A program made the translations under genes and the position numbers. Positions 55,783-64,000 of a stretch of DNA of 64,000 bases are shown piece by piece. The stretch is from Solimonas_A sp052035235 (GTDB lineage Bacteria > Pseudomonadota > Gammaproteobacteria > Nevskiales > Nevskiaceae): contig JBPOHT010000012.1 in NCBI GenBank assembly GCA_052035235.1, positions 1 to 64,000 on the forward strand, given 5' to 3'. How positions within the stretch are numbered: position 1 is the first letter of the stretch; every line of letters starts with the position of its first letter. Below the pieces are notes generated by a model. That model was not told the DNA's origin. It searched no databases and saw only the letters and a list, made by a program, of their open reading frames with translations.

Positions 55783-56016
55783 CTAGAGCCCGGCGCTGCG
55801 CAGGGCCAAGCGCACGGCGATCCAGACCACCCCGATGAAGGCCAGGGTCATGCCCAGGCCCACGGCGATGAAATGCAGGGGCTTGCCCTTGGTGAAGTCG
55901 CGCTCCCGGTTCTTCGAGCTCTGCACGCCGAAGAACGAGGCGGCGACGCTGACGATGGTCTGCCAGAGGCTGGGCGGTTTGCCGTCGGGCGGCCTGGAAT
56001 CCGGGGCGGGGCTCAT
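55783..56016 (-). CDS. DUF2970 family small membrane protein
   Basis: 77 residues. PSLWQTIVSVAASFFGVQSSKNRERDF is the family's conserved core, followed by a hydrophobic helix (FIAVGLGMTLAFIGVVWIAV). Family members are single-pass proteins of unknown role in gamma- and betaproteobacteria. The ATG lies one base after the stop of the DUF2505 gene, so the two are cotranscribed. Confidence 0.88.
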   Translation of the reverse strand: MSPAPDSRPPDGKPPSLWQTIVSVAASFFGVQSSKNRERDFTKGKPLHFIAVGLGMTLAFIGVVWIAVRLALRSAGL

Positions 56017-56017
56017 G

Positions 56018-56506
56018 TCAGTAGTCGCGCAGGATCTTGAGGCTGGCCTGGTAGTCGGTACGCGACTTGGCCTGCAGGTCCTCCGCCAGCACCTTCTCCA
56101 GCTTGCCGCCGATCAGCGGGATGCCGCAGGAGACGTTCCAGACCAGGTGGTTGGCGCAGCCCTGCCCCGCCGACTTGAGCTGCATCTCGGTGAAGACCTT
56201 CACCGGGGCGCCCTTGATCTCGGTGTCGATGCGGCCGGTCCGCTTCTCGATGTCCCAGGCGTCCTGCTGCACCACCGAGACCGACTCGCCGATGAACTTC
56301 TTGGCGAAATCCGGCAGCGGCGCGTCGGACTTCATGCTGAAGCGGCACTTGATGCGGAAGCGCTTGTCGGTCTTCTCGTACTCGAGGACCTCCACGTCCC
56401 AGGCTCCCGAGTCGCGGTACTTGCGCTCGAAGTAGCTGCGGTCCGTGTACATCTGCAGCACCGTTTCGATCGGCTTGTCGTAATCGAGCTTTTCGTCGTA
56501 CTTCAT
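56018..56506 (-). CDS. DUF2505 family protein
   Basis: 162 residues. The START/SRPBCC-like pattern is seen in the N-terminal strand-helix (LDYDKPIETVLQMYTDRSYF), internal beta strands, a glycine-rich loop (IGGKLEKVLAEDLQAK) and a final helix. DUF2505 is a lipid- or ligand-binding-like family without known substrate. The start has GGGATGGG upstream. It is first in a two-gene operon with the DUF2970 gene. Confidence 0.82.
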   Translation of the reverse strand: MKYDEKLDYDKPIETVLQMYTDRSYFERKYRDSGAWDVEVLEYEKTDKRFRIKCRFSMKSDAPLPDFAKKFIGESVSVVQQDAWDIEKRTGRIDTEIKGAPVKVFTEMQLKSAGQGCANHLVWNVSCGIPLIGGKLEKVLAEDLQAKSRTDYQASLKILRDY

Positions 56507-56560
56507 CCCATCCCATCCCTGGCCGCTTTGCGCGGCTCGTTATCGTGACACTGAATCGAG

Positions 56561-56591
56561 AAAGGCCGCCGGGTATCGCCCGGCGGCCTTT
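56561..56591 (-). terminator. Terminator of the first DUF1329 gene
   Basis: AAAGGCCGCCGGG and CCCGGCGGCCTTT form a perfect 13-bp stem with a 5-base loop, ending 24 bases after the stop at 56616. Confidence 0.85.
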
Positions 56592-56615
56592 CCTGTCGCT
56601 ATTGCAGCTTGTGGC

Positions 56616-57968
56616 TTACTTCGTCGTCATCTTCTGCACGGAGGCCGCGCTGAAGTAGTCGGTGTTGAAGCTGGCCGTCGCGTCGATCGGCTTGTCTTCG
56701 TTCCAGGCAGCGGTGATGAAGTAACGGCCCGAGGTGAAGTGATAGATCACTTCCGGCACCGTGGTCGCCGCCAGCAGGTTGGACGCATTGATGATGTGGC
56801 CTTCCTGGAACTGGTAGAGCTGGTCACGGTTGTCGTAGTCGTCCACGGCAGCGATGGTCCAGCCGTCCTCGTCGAGGTAGAAGCGACGCTTCTTGAAGGT
56901 GTGGCTGGTGCCCGGCTTGATGTCGGCTTCGACCACCCAGACGCGGTGCAGCTCATAGCGCGGCAGGTCCTGGTTCAGGTGCTTCGGCTTGGCCAGGTCC
57001 TTGTACTTGGTGCCCTTGCCGGCGATCTTGTTGGAGTTGTACGGGATGTACATTTCCTTCTTGCCGATGAGCTTCCAGTTGTAGCGTTCCAGGGCGCCGT
57101 TAAACATGTCGACCTGGTCGTAGAACTGGTGACCGTCGGTGCCTTCGTACGGGTTGTCGCAGCAAACCGTCGGGGCGCGACGGATGCGCTTCAGACCGGG
57201 CGAATAGAGCCAGGCGGCGCGGCCTTCGGCACCGGTGCCCATCTTCTCGTGCACCAGGATGAAGGTACCGGCCAGGCGCGGCGGAGCCACGGTCTTGGAC
57301 AGGTACTTCAGGAACTCGCCCTGGCCGGGCTTGAGCTCGGTCGGGTTCTTCAGCGAGGCGTAGCCGAAGGTCACGTCCTCGACGATCTTGGTCAGCTGGA
57401 ACTGGCCGTTCGGCTGCACGATCATCTGGTTGTTGTAGCGGGTGACCGACTCACCACGCCACTTCAGCTTGTGGTTCCAGATCGGCTCGGCGCCGGACTT
57501 CGGAATCGGGAACGGGAAGCCCAGCTTGCAGCCGTTGAGGATTTCCGTGTTGACCAGTTCGCAGGTCGTGGCGTTGGCCTTGGTGGCGGCGTAGATTTCT
57601 TCCGGCCAGCCGATCTTGCGCACCGACGGGTAGACGTTCAGCTTGTAGCTGTCGTAGCTCGACAGCAGCTTCTTGTGACCCTCGGTCAGCTTGGCGCTGT
57701 ACTGCGCCATGTTGGCCTTGGTGATCGTGAACAGCGGCTTCTGGGCGTCCACGTCCGGATCGTTCGGCCACTCGCCCTTCAGGGCGCCGGTGCGGGCACG
57801 CGGGGTCCACTCCGGGATGGTCTTGTCGGCGTTGCCGGCCTTTTCAGCGCCGACGGGCGTCAGCTCGGTGCCGAGCTTGCCCGCTTCTGCAGCAGGAACC
57901 TTGGCACCCGCCTGCACCGTCAGGCACAGGGCGGCGACGCCAAGGACTGAAGCTAGGGTTTTCTTCAT
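56616..57968 (-). CDS. Secreted DUF1329 protein A
   Basis: 450 residues from MKKTLASVLG (ATG at 57968, GAGGAG 9 bases upstream). The signal peptide has VAALCLTVQAGA|K, cleaving near residue 24. The mature protein has the family's LTPVGAEKAGNADKTIPEW start, FTITKANMAQYSAKLTEG, KLGFPFPIPKSGAE, RYNNQMIVQPNG, RRAPTVCCDNP, RRFYLDEDGW and PEVIYHFTSGRYFITA. Related to LolA/LolB-like lipid-carrier folds; DUF1329 proteins are often near DUF1302 porins and hydrocarbon or steroid degradation genes. A periplasmic lipid role is inference. Confidence 0.9.
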   Translation of the reverse strand: MKKTLASVLGVAALCLTVQAGAKVPAAEAGKLGTELTPVGAEKAGNADKTIPEWTPRARTGALKGEWPNDPDVDAQKPLFTITKANMAQYSAKLTEGHKKLLSSYDSYKLNVYPSVRKIGWPEEIYAATKANATTCELVNTEILNGCKLGFPFPIPKSGAEPIWNHKLKWRGESVTRYNNQMIVQPNGQFQLTKIVEDVTFGYASLKNPTELKPGQGEFLKYLSKTVAPPRLAGTFILVHEKMGTGAEGRAAWLYSPGLKRIRRAPTVCCDNPYEGTDGHQFYDQVDMFNGALERYNWKLIGKKEMYIPYNSNKIAGKGTKYKDLAKPKHLNQDLPRYELHRVWVVEADIKPGTSHTFKKRRFYLDEDGWTIAAVDDYDNRDQLYQFQEGHIINASNLLAATTVPEVIYHFTSGRYFITAAWNEDKPIDATASFNTDYFSAASVQKMTTK

Positions 57969-58168
57969 CGGGAACATCTCCTCGTCTGGTTATTTCGGAT
58001 GGCTGCCGCTGGCGGAGAAATTTGACCCAAGGGCACCGAGTGCTGGGGATGCTAGCGCAAATCCCCAGGGGCGCCAACACGCGCCAGCAAATTTCCACCG
58101 AACTTTCATCGCACTGCAACAGGGGCTGAATGCCCCCTGAATGGCAGCACCCCTAGCGGGCTCCGGGC

Positions 58169-59521
58169 CTACCGGGTGGCCCGCTTCTGCACGGTAGCCG
58201 CGCTGAAGTAGTCCGGCCGGTAGTCCTGGGTGAAGTCGTAGGGCTTGTCTTCGTTGAACAGGGTGGTGATGAAATAGCGGCCCGAATTGAAGTGGTAGAT
58301 CACTTCCGGCGCCGCCGAGGTGGCCATGATGTTGTAGCCAAAGCCGATATGGCCCTCCTGGAACTGCACCATCTGCCCGCGATTGTCGTAGTTGTCGACC
58401 ATGGCGATGGCCCAGCCGTCCTCGTCCAGGTAGAAGCGGCGCTTCTTGAAGGCGTGGGTCTCGCCGGGACGCAGTTCGGCCTCCACCACCCAGACGCGAT
58501 GCAGCTCGTAGCGCGCCAGGTCCTGGTTCAGGTGCCGGGGCCGCGCCAGGTCGGCGAAGCGGGTCTTGGGGCTGATCAGGCGGTAGGGATCGTAGGGCAG
58601 GAGCATCTCGCGCTTGCCCAGCAGCTTCCAGTTGTAGCGCTCCAGCACGCCGTTGTACATGTCCACCTGGTCGTAGAACTGGTTGCCGTCGGTGCCCTCG
58701 GCCGGGTTGTCGCAGCAGACCGTGGGAGCGCGGCGCACTCGCTTCAGCGTAGGGGTGTAGAGCCAGGCGGCCCGGCCCTCGCTGCCGGTGCCGACCTTGT
58801 CGTGTACCAGGATCGTGGTGCCCGACAGGCGCGGCGGCGCGATGGTGCGTGCCATGTAGTGCAGGTAGTCGCTCTGCCCGCCCTCCAGCGTCACCGGCTT
58901 CTTAATGGAGGCATAGACGAAGCGCACGTCCTCGATGATCTTGGTCAGCTGGTACTGGCCATTGGGCTGCACGATCATCTGGTTGTTGTAGCGGGTCACC
59001 GACTCGCCGCGCCACTTCAGCTTGTGGTTCCAGACCGCCTCGGCGCCCGACTTGGGGATGGGGAACGGGAACCCGAGGCGGCAGCCGTACAGATCGTCGC
59101 TGCCGCGCAGCTCGCAGCGGACGGCGTTCTCGCGGGTGGCGGCATAGATCGGCTCGGGCCAGGCCGACTGGCGGTGCGAGGGATAGACCAGCATCTTGTA
59201 GCTGTCATGCGCCGTCAGCAGCTTCTTGTGGCCTTCCGACAGCCGTGGCGCGTACTGCGCCATGTTGGCCCGCGTGATGGTGAACAGCGGCTTGTCCGAC
59301 TCCACCGCCGGGTCGGTATAAAACTCGCCGGCCAGGGAGCCACGCTGCTTGCCCGGCACCCAGGCCGGGATGCTGCCGTCCGGGTTGCCGGCTTTTTCGG
59401 CACCTACCGGGGTCAGGCTGGCGCCCAGCTGGGCAGCCTCCTTCTCGGTGACGCGGGCAGCCGCGGGGAGTGCGGCCAGCAACAGGACAGACATCGCCAG
59501 GGAGGCGAGCATCGGCTTCAT
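58169..59521 (-). CDS. Secreted DUF1329 protein B (tandem paralogue)
   Basis: 450 residues from MKPMLASLAM (ATG at 59521, GGGATTCACC upstream). The signal peptide SVLLLAALPAAARV cleaves near AAA. It is co-linear with the protein of the next gene over its whole length, sharing PIPKSGAE, RGESVTRYNNQMIVQPNGQ, APTVCCDNPxEGTDG and FYLDEDGW, with roughly two thirds of positions identical by eye. The two genes are separated by about 200 bases and look like a tandem duplication. There is no membrane segment after the signal peptide. Confidence 0.9.
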   Translation of the reverse strand: MKPMLASLAMSVLLLAALPAAARVTEKEAAQLGASLTPVGAEKAGNPDGSIPAWVPGKQRGSLAGEFYTDPAVESDKPLFTITRANMAQYAPRLSEGHKKLLTAHDSYKMLVYPSHRQSAWPEPIYAATRENAVRCELRGSDDLYGCRLGFPFPIPKSGAEAVWNHKLKWRGESVTRYNNQMIVQPNGQYQLTKIIEDVRFVYASIKKPVTLEGGQSDYLHYMARTIAPPRLSGTTILVHDKVGTGSEGRAAWLYTPTLKRVRRAPTVCCDNPAEGTDGNQFYDQVDMYNGVLERYNWKLLGKREMLLPYDPYRLISPKTRFADLARPRHLNQDLARYELHRVWVVEAELRPGETHAFKKRRFYLDEDGWAIAMVDNYDNRGQMVQFQEGHIGFGYNIMATSAAPEVIYHFNSGRYFITTLFNEDKPYDFTQDYRPDYFSAATVQKRATR

Positions 59522-59615
59522 GGTGAATCCCACTGCGGCGCGGGGGGCTGCCGCTCGAACAGGGCCGGGATGCTAGCCCAGCGCAACCCCCGGCGCCATC
59601 GTCCGCCCCGCCGCC

Positions 59616-61001
59616 TCAGGGCTCCCCGAGGTACTTCAGCAGCATGTCGCGGGCATTGAGTTCGCCGTGCAGCGTGGCCAGCATGATGAACACCCCCGCC
59701 AGGCGGCGGTGCAGGAAGACGATCTCCCGCGGCGGCACCTTGAAGTGCACCGACAGGGCATTGGAAGCCGCCATGCGCCCGGCCCGCATCGGCAGGTCGC
59801 TGGCACCCCACAGGTACTCGCCCTTGTCGTTCTTCAGCCGTTCCGGCATGTGCGCGGCATCGCCGAAGGGCTCCACGATGGTTTCGCAGAGCTGCACGAA
59901 GGTATCCAGCACGGGCTTGGGGAAACCGGCCTTCATCAGGCCGATGTCGACGCCGCCACGCAGGATGGCCTCGCGGTCACGCTCGATGGCGCCGCGGACG
60001 ATGTCGGCATAGCTTTCCACGAAGCCCCGCCCGAACACGCGGGTGGCGCCGAAGTCGAGCAGCACGATACGGTCCTGGCCGTCGTCCCCGGGACGGATGC
60101 GGTAGTTCCCGAAGTGCGGGTCCGACTGCACCATGTGCCAGCGGAAGAACTCCTTCAGGAACACCTCGACGAAGGCCGCCGACAGGGCGTTGCGTCGTGC
60201 CTGCGGCAGGCGCTGCACGGCCGCGTCGCGCACGTGGTTGCCATGCTCGAAGCTGGTGGTCAGCACGCGGTCGCTGGAATACTCCCCGAACACGCGCGGC
60301 ACCACGAAACGCGGATCGTCGCGCAGCTTCTCGCCGAAGGTCTGGGTGAAATGGCGCTCGGTTTCGTAGTCCACCTCGCGGTGGAGCATCTCGCGCACCT
60401 CGTTGAACACCGGCTCCAGGTCCAGGCCCTTGGGCGCTAGGCGCGTCATCATCAGCAGGCGCGACAGCGTGCGGATGTCGCTCTCGATGGCATCGGCCAC
60501 GCCCGGGTACTGGATCTTGATCACCAGCTCCTGGCCGTCGCGCTTGCGCCGGGCGCGGTGGGCCTGGCCCAGCGAGGCGGCGGCCAGCGGCTTCTCGTCC
60601 ACTTCCAGCTCGCGCAGGCGGTCGCGGCCAATGCCGCGTTCCAGCACCGGCAGTACCACGTGCCAGGCCACCGGCGGCGTATCGTCCTGCAGGCTCGACA
60701 GCACCTCCACCGCCTCTTCCGGCAGGAAGTACTGGCCGTAGAGCGACATCATCTGTCCGGCCTTCATGACCGAGCCCTTGAGTCGGCCCAGTTCGTCGGC
60801 GAGCACCTCGGCCTGGCGCTTGTAGAAATCCCGGTCGGCATGGCCGCGCGCGGACTCGTCACGGAACATGTTGGCGATGGAGTGCGCCACGATCTTGCTG
60901 CCCGCGCCCAGGCCCAGCATCGTCATCGCGATGTTGCGCTCCAGCGGCCGGGTTTTCAGCGAGGAAATGCTACCCTTCCCGCCCTTCCTGTCTTCAGTCA
61001 T
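59616..61001 (-). CDS. ABC1/ADCK (AarF/UbiB-like) family atypical kinase
   Basis: 461 residues. The KxGQ motif is MKAGQMMSLYG, the alanine-rich loop is AAASLGQAHRA, the ATP-site lysine is in VIKIQYPG, the catalytic Asp/Asn pair is in QSDPHFGNYRI and the metal-binding motif is LLDFGATR. These are the hallmarks of the family whose UbiB and COQ8 members support ubiquinone biosynthesis; many other members are uncharacterised. A longer upstream open frame would cover the divergent gene and is not used. The start ATG is 13 bases from the next gene's start on the other strand. Confidence 0.9.
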   Translation of the reverse strand: MTEDRKGGKGSISSLKTRPLERNIAMTMLGLGAGSKIVAHSIANMFRDESARGHADRDFYKRQAEVLADELGRLKGSVMKAGQMMSLYGQYFLPEEAVEVLSSLQDDTPPVAWHVVLPVLERGIGRDRLRELEVDEKPLAAASLGQAHRARRKRDGQELVIKIQYPGVADAIESDIRTLSRLLMMTRLAPKGLDLEPVFNEVREMLHREVDYETERHFTQTFGEKLRDDPRFVVPRVFGEYSSDRVLTTSFEHGNHVRDAAVQRLPQARRNALSAAFVEVFLKEFFRWHMVQSDPHFGNYRIRPGDDGQDRIVLLDFGATRVFGRGFVESYADIVRGAIERDREAILRGGVDIGLMKAGFPKPVLDTFVQLCETIVEPFGDAAHMPERLKNDKGEYLWGASDLPMRAGRMAASNALSVHFKVPPREIVFLHRRLAGVFIMLATLHGELNARDMLLKYLGEP

Positions 61002-61014
61002 CGAGAGTCCACGG

Positions 61015-61458
61015 ATGAAGTCCTTGAGCGATATTCTATTGGCACCGGAGAAGAAAGACGCGGCCGTCTCCGACCTCGCCCGACTGCTCGAAGGCGCCCT
61101 GGCCAACCGCGGCGGCCTGACCGGCATGGCGCTCAAGACCGGCCTGGCCATGCTCAAGTCCGGCAAGCCCGACGTCCTGGAGCGCGGCGCCACCCGCATG
61201 CTGCCGGAATTCGCCGCCCAGTTGCAGCCCCTGTTCGAACGCTTCCAGAAGGAAGGCGGCACCGACTTCGCCGGCTTCCTCAAGAAGAACGGCACCGAGG
61301 CGGCCACGGTCCTGGCCCGGACCATCGACCAACTGATGGCCACCAGCCAGAACGCCACCGCCAAGTCGCTCTACACCAAGTTCCGCGGCGGCGCCGACAA
61401 GGACATCGCCGCGATGGTGCCGGAGGTCGGCCGGCTGGTCCAGAAGTACCTGGCTTGA
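61015..61458 (+). CDS. DUF6918-like helical protein, divergent from the ABC1 kinase gene
   Basis: 147 residues, all-helical. It begins MKSLSDILLAPEKKDAAVSD, then LTGMALKTGLAMLKSGKPDVL and MLPEFAAQLQPLFERF, ending AMVPEVGRLVQKYLA. The pattern of a ~150-residue protein starting with SLxxLLLAPEKRxA fits DUF6918 as I recall it; function unknown. The start has GAGAG upstream. It is divergent from the kinase gene across 13 bases, so promoters must reach into coding sequence. Confidence 0.75.
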   Translation: MKSLSDILLAPEKKDAAVSDLARLLEGALANRGGLTGMALKTGLAMLKSGKPDVLERGATRMLPEFAAQLQPLFERFQKEGGTDFAGFLKKNGTEAATVLARTIDQLMATSQNATAKSLYTKFRGGADKDIAAMVPEVGRLVQKYLA

Positions 61459-61589
61459 TGGGGGCCTGATCAGGGCCTGATCGGGGGCCTCGCCGGGACT
61501 GGCCCGGCAGGGCCTCTTGCCTGCCGTGGCAGTGGGCGCCAGGCCATTCAAGCCTTGATGCCTGCATCCACCGTCGCCTGGTCAATGCC

Positions 61590-61614
61590 GTCATACCGGC
61601 GAAAGCCGGCATGA
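61590..61614. repeat. Single REP-like hairpin between convergent genes
   Basis: GTCATACCGGC-GAA-AGCCGGCATGAC is one half of the 80-bp palindromic element described at 14128-14207. It lies between the DUF6918-like gene and the TPR-DUF1329 gene and may also stop transcription. Confidence 0.7.
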
Positions 61615-61647
61615 CAGGTTTCGTTTCCCTCTTGAACCTGCCCCGCC

Positions 61648-64000
61648 CTAACGCCCGTAGCGCGCCTTGACCGTGGCCGGCAGGAACTCGGAATCCTTCA
61701 TCGCCTCGCCGTACTTCGGTGGCGGATCGTTGTCGTTGAGGCGGTTGGCGAAGTAGCGCCCGTCCTTGAGGTCGTAGGTGAAGACCGGCGCGGTGTTGGC
61801 GAACTGCGCATCGTAGAAGGCCAGCAGGTGGCCCTCCTGGAACCGCCAGGGGCGTCCCTCGCGGTCGTAGTTCTCCACCAGCACCACGTTCCAGCTGTCC
61901 TCGTCGACGTAGAACACGCGCTTGCCGAAGGTGTGCCGCTTGCCCTCGCGCTCCAGCGCCTCGATCACCCAGACGCGGTGCAGCTCGTAGCGCATCACGT
62001 CCTGGCGCGGATGGCCGGGGCGCAGCAGGTCGGCCGCCTTGACGCTGCCGTCCAGCAGGCGATAGCCGTTGTAGGGGATGTAGATCTCGCGCTTGCCGGT
62101 CAGCTTCCACACGTAGCGGTCGAAGGCGCCGTTGTACATGTCCATCATGTCGACGAACATCAGTCCCTCCGCGCCCGGGAACGGCTGGTCGTAACCCACC
62201 GGCGGCACGCGGAACATCTTGTTGATCTTGGGCGGCAGCACCCAGATGTTGCGCGGGTTCTCCACGGAGTTCGCCGTCTCGTGGACCAGCACGAGGAAGT
62301 CCGTGTCGTTGCGCGAGCGGCCGAACCAGGTCAGGTAGTAGAGCAGCACGTTGCTCTTCGACAGGTCCGACGGTGCGCGCACGTTGCCGTAGCGGAAGGC
62401 CACGCGCTCGGTCTGCTTGAGCGTCTGCAACTGACCGTTGCGCTGCACTACCGCCTGCGTCGACTGCATGTCGACCGAATCGCCGCGGTAGCGTGTGCGG
62501 TGGTTCCACATGACCTCCACGCCGGACTGCGGGCGTGGAAAGGGCACGCCCAGACGCGCGCCTTCCAGGGCGTCGGAGCCCAGCAGCTTCGCCTTGCCGA
62601 TGTTGGCCTTGCTGGCGTCGTAGATCGCCTGCGGATAGGCCACGCTGCGGCGCGTCGGGTAGACCGGCATCTGGTAACCCGGATACCGCGCCAGCAGGGC
62701 CTGGTGACTCGGCGTCAGGCGGTTGCGGTATTGCGTGGCATTGGCGGCGGTGATCGTGAATGACGGCTTGTCGCCGGAATAGGGATTGGCCAGGCGCGCA
62801 CCGGGGCTGCCACCCTTGGCCAGGCCACCGGTCCAGGCCGGGATGGTGCCGTCGGCACTGCCGGGGCGGTCCGCACCGATCGGCGTATAGGGATCGCCGC
62901 CGGACTCGGCCAGCGTGACGCTGGCCTGCTGCCCGGAGGACAGCGTGAAACTCTCGCCGCTCATGCGGCCGCTCATCTGGAAGCCACCATCGCCGCGCTG
63001 GCGCCGCTGCGCCGCCGCGGCCAGGGCCTGCTCGCGCGCTTGGCCGGATTCCAGGTAACGCACCCACTCCGCCGCCAGCTTCTTGGCAGCAGCGAACTGC
63101 GCCGCCTCGCGGAATGCCTCCAGCGAACCCTCGACATCGGCCTGCTGGTAGCGGGCCATGCCCAGCGCCAGCAGGGTGTTGCCGTCCTTGCCGCCGAGCT
63201 GCACGGCCTTGTGCAGCGCATCGGCCGCGGCGGCGTATTCCTCCCGGTCCAGGCGCAACTGGCCGAGCTGGCGGTACAGCGTCGCGTCCGGCTGCAGCTT
63301 CAGGGCCTGCTCCAGCGCCGCCATCGCCGGCACCGACTCGCGTGCAGCGATCCACAACCCGGCGAGCAGCTTCCAGTTCGCGGCGTCAGGCTTGAGCAAG
63401 CCCTTTTGCATCCAGGACTGCAGCAGTGACCCGGCCTCGAAGGGAGCGCCGATCTGTGCGGTCAGCTGCACCAGGCGCAGGCGATCGTCAGGCTTGTCGA
63501 GGAAACCCATGCGGTTGGCCAGCTCCATGACCGCCTGCGCGCGTTCCTTGCTGCCGTAGCGGATCGTGGCGGCCGCCAGGCGCATCCAGTCGTCACGCTG
63601 GCTGGGGTCGCGCTTGAGCAGCGCCTCCAGGATCGGCAGCGCCTCTTTCTCCTGCCCTGCACCGAACAGCGCCGCCACCAGCGCGCGCTGCCAGCTCGGG
63701 TCCGGGTTCTTCACCGCCGCCAGGCCCTTCTGCAGCAACGGCACGGCGTCGCGGTAACGCTTCTGTTCGACGTAGGCCGCGCCCAGTGCCACCAGCGTCT
63801 CCGGCGCGGCATTGCCGGCCTTCACCTGCGCCTCGAGCTGCGGCAGCACGCGCTTGAAATCGCCACCGGCCAGATAGAGCTGCGACAGGTCGCGCTTCAT
63901 CTGATCCGCGGCAATCCCGGAGAGTGCCTTGGTAGCCAGCGCCTGCTCCAGGTACTTGGAGGCTTGCGCAAAGTCCTTCTTGGCCACCGCCTGCGCCGCC
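61648..64000 (-). CDS. TPR domain fused to a DUF1329 domain (5' end outside the window)
   Basis: At least 784 residues; the open frame runs past base 64000, so the real start and any signal peptide are missing. The visible N-terminal 330 residues are a TPR array (repeats such as YLAGGDFKRVLPQLEAQ, LVALGAAYVEQKRYRDAVPLL and LGQLRLDREEYAAAADALHKAV). Residues about 390-779 are a DUF1329 domain: YTPIGADRPGSADGTIPAW, FTITAANATQYRNRLTPS, LGVPFPRPQSGVE, FYVDEDSW, and a C-terminal KDGRYFANRLN. It is a third, more divergent DUF1329 in this window. Fusion to TPR suggests a scaffold for envelope lipid handling, as inference. Confidence 0.88.
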   Translation of the reverse strand, partial: AAQAVAKKDFAQASKYLEQALATKALSGIAADQMKRDLSQLYLAGGDFKRVLPQLEAQVKAGNAAPETLVALGAAYVEQKRYRDAVPLLQKGLAAVKNPDPSWQRALVAALFGAGQEKEALPILEALLKRDPSQRDDWMRLAAATIRYGSKERAQAVMELANRMGFLDKPDDRLRLVQLTAQIGAPFEAGSLLQSWMQKGLLKPDAANWKLLAGLWIAARESVPAMAALEQALKLQPDATLYRQLGQLRLDREEYAAAADALHKAVQLGGKDGNTLLALGMARYQQADVEGSLEAFREAAQFAAAKKLAAEWVRYLESGQAREQALAAAAQRRQRGDGGFQMSGRMSGESFTLSSGQQASVTLAESGGDPYTPIGADRPGSADGTIPAWTGGLAKGGSPGARLANPYSGDKPSFTITAANATQYRNRLTPSHQALLARYPGYQMPVYPTRRSVAYPQAIYDASKANIGKAKLLGSDALEGARLGVPFPRPQSGVEVMWNHRTRYRGDSVDMQSTQAVVQRNGQLQTLKQTERVAFRYGNVRAPSDLSKSNVLLYYLTWFGRSRNDTDFLVLVHETANSVENPRNIWVLPPKINKMFRVPPVGYDQPFPGAEGLMFVDMMDMYNGAFDRYVWKLTGKREIYIPYNGYRLLDGSVKAADLLRPGHPRQDVMRYELHRVWVIEALEREGKRHTFGKRVFYVDEDSWNVVLVENYDREGRPWRFQEGHLLAFYDAQFANTAPVFTYDLKDGRYFANRLNDNDPPPKYGEAMKDSEFLPATVKARYGR

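Overview
The window is a GC-rich gammaproteobacterial chromosome segment with densely packed genes. A full fadBA beta-oxidation operon, lon, mutS, dnaQ/rnhA/gloB, a PBP1C/alpha-2-macroglobulin operon and three DUF1329 proteins point to an environmental, lipid-metabolising gammaproteobacterium. Nevskiales/Solimonadaceae is my best guess, inferred from gene content and not tested. I saw no tRNA, rRNA, CRISPR array, insertion sequence or prophage.

Layout: 0-13.7 kb is mostly housekeeping: the end of an esterase, an NAD-type isocitrate dehydrogenase, fadA and fadB on the minus strand, a lysine/alanine-rich histone H1-like protein, an ArsR-methyltransferase fusion, a possible Abi-alpha-like protein, a DUF445 membrane protein, an unknown membrane protein, the methyltransferase-rnhA-dnaQ operon and divergent gloB. 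A 49-codon small ORF with its own ribosome site and terminator follows at 13.9 kb.

14.3-38.2 kb is the centrepiece: 14 minus-strand genes in one tightly coupled unit, with no gap above about 41 bases and many start/stop overlaps. It encodes an ABC-2 exporter, two large PUFA-synthase-like megasynthases (tandem NPD-KS-AT-ACP-ACP-KR and KS-AT-DH-PPTase), a stand-alone ACP, a GT1-type glycosyltransferase, an alpha/beta hydrolase, two condensation-superfamily acyltransferases, and a complete HlyD/LolD-type ATPase/FtsX/FtsX/TolC trans-envelope exporter. The genes together suggest synthesis of a long acyl or polyketide chain, its glycosylation and further acylation, and export through the envelope, in general logic like the cyanobacterial heterocyst glycolipid pathway with its DevBCA-TolC pump. 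The product is unknown. An 80-bp palindromic repeat sits just outside each end of the locus, in opposite orientation, and about 1 kb of non-coding DNA with nested palindromes lies upstream.

39-54.7 kb: lon with a heat-shock-like promoter; a minus-strand operon of an unknown anchored protein, a giant alpha-2-macroglobulin, an RraB-like protein and PBP1C; then, on the plus strand, a ZIP-like/ArsP_1-type permease fusion coupled to mutS.

54.7-64 kb: a REP-type hairpin, a SURF1-like protein, a DUF2970 protein, a DUF2505 protein, two tandem secreted DUF1329 paralogues, an ABC1/ADCK-family kinase divergent from a DUF6918-like protein, and a TPR-DUF1329 fusion that runs off the right edge. Several families of intergenic palindromes (REP-like) separate transcription units.
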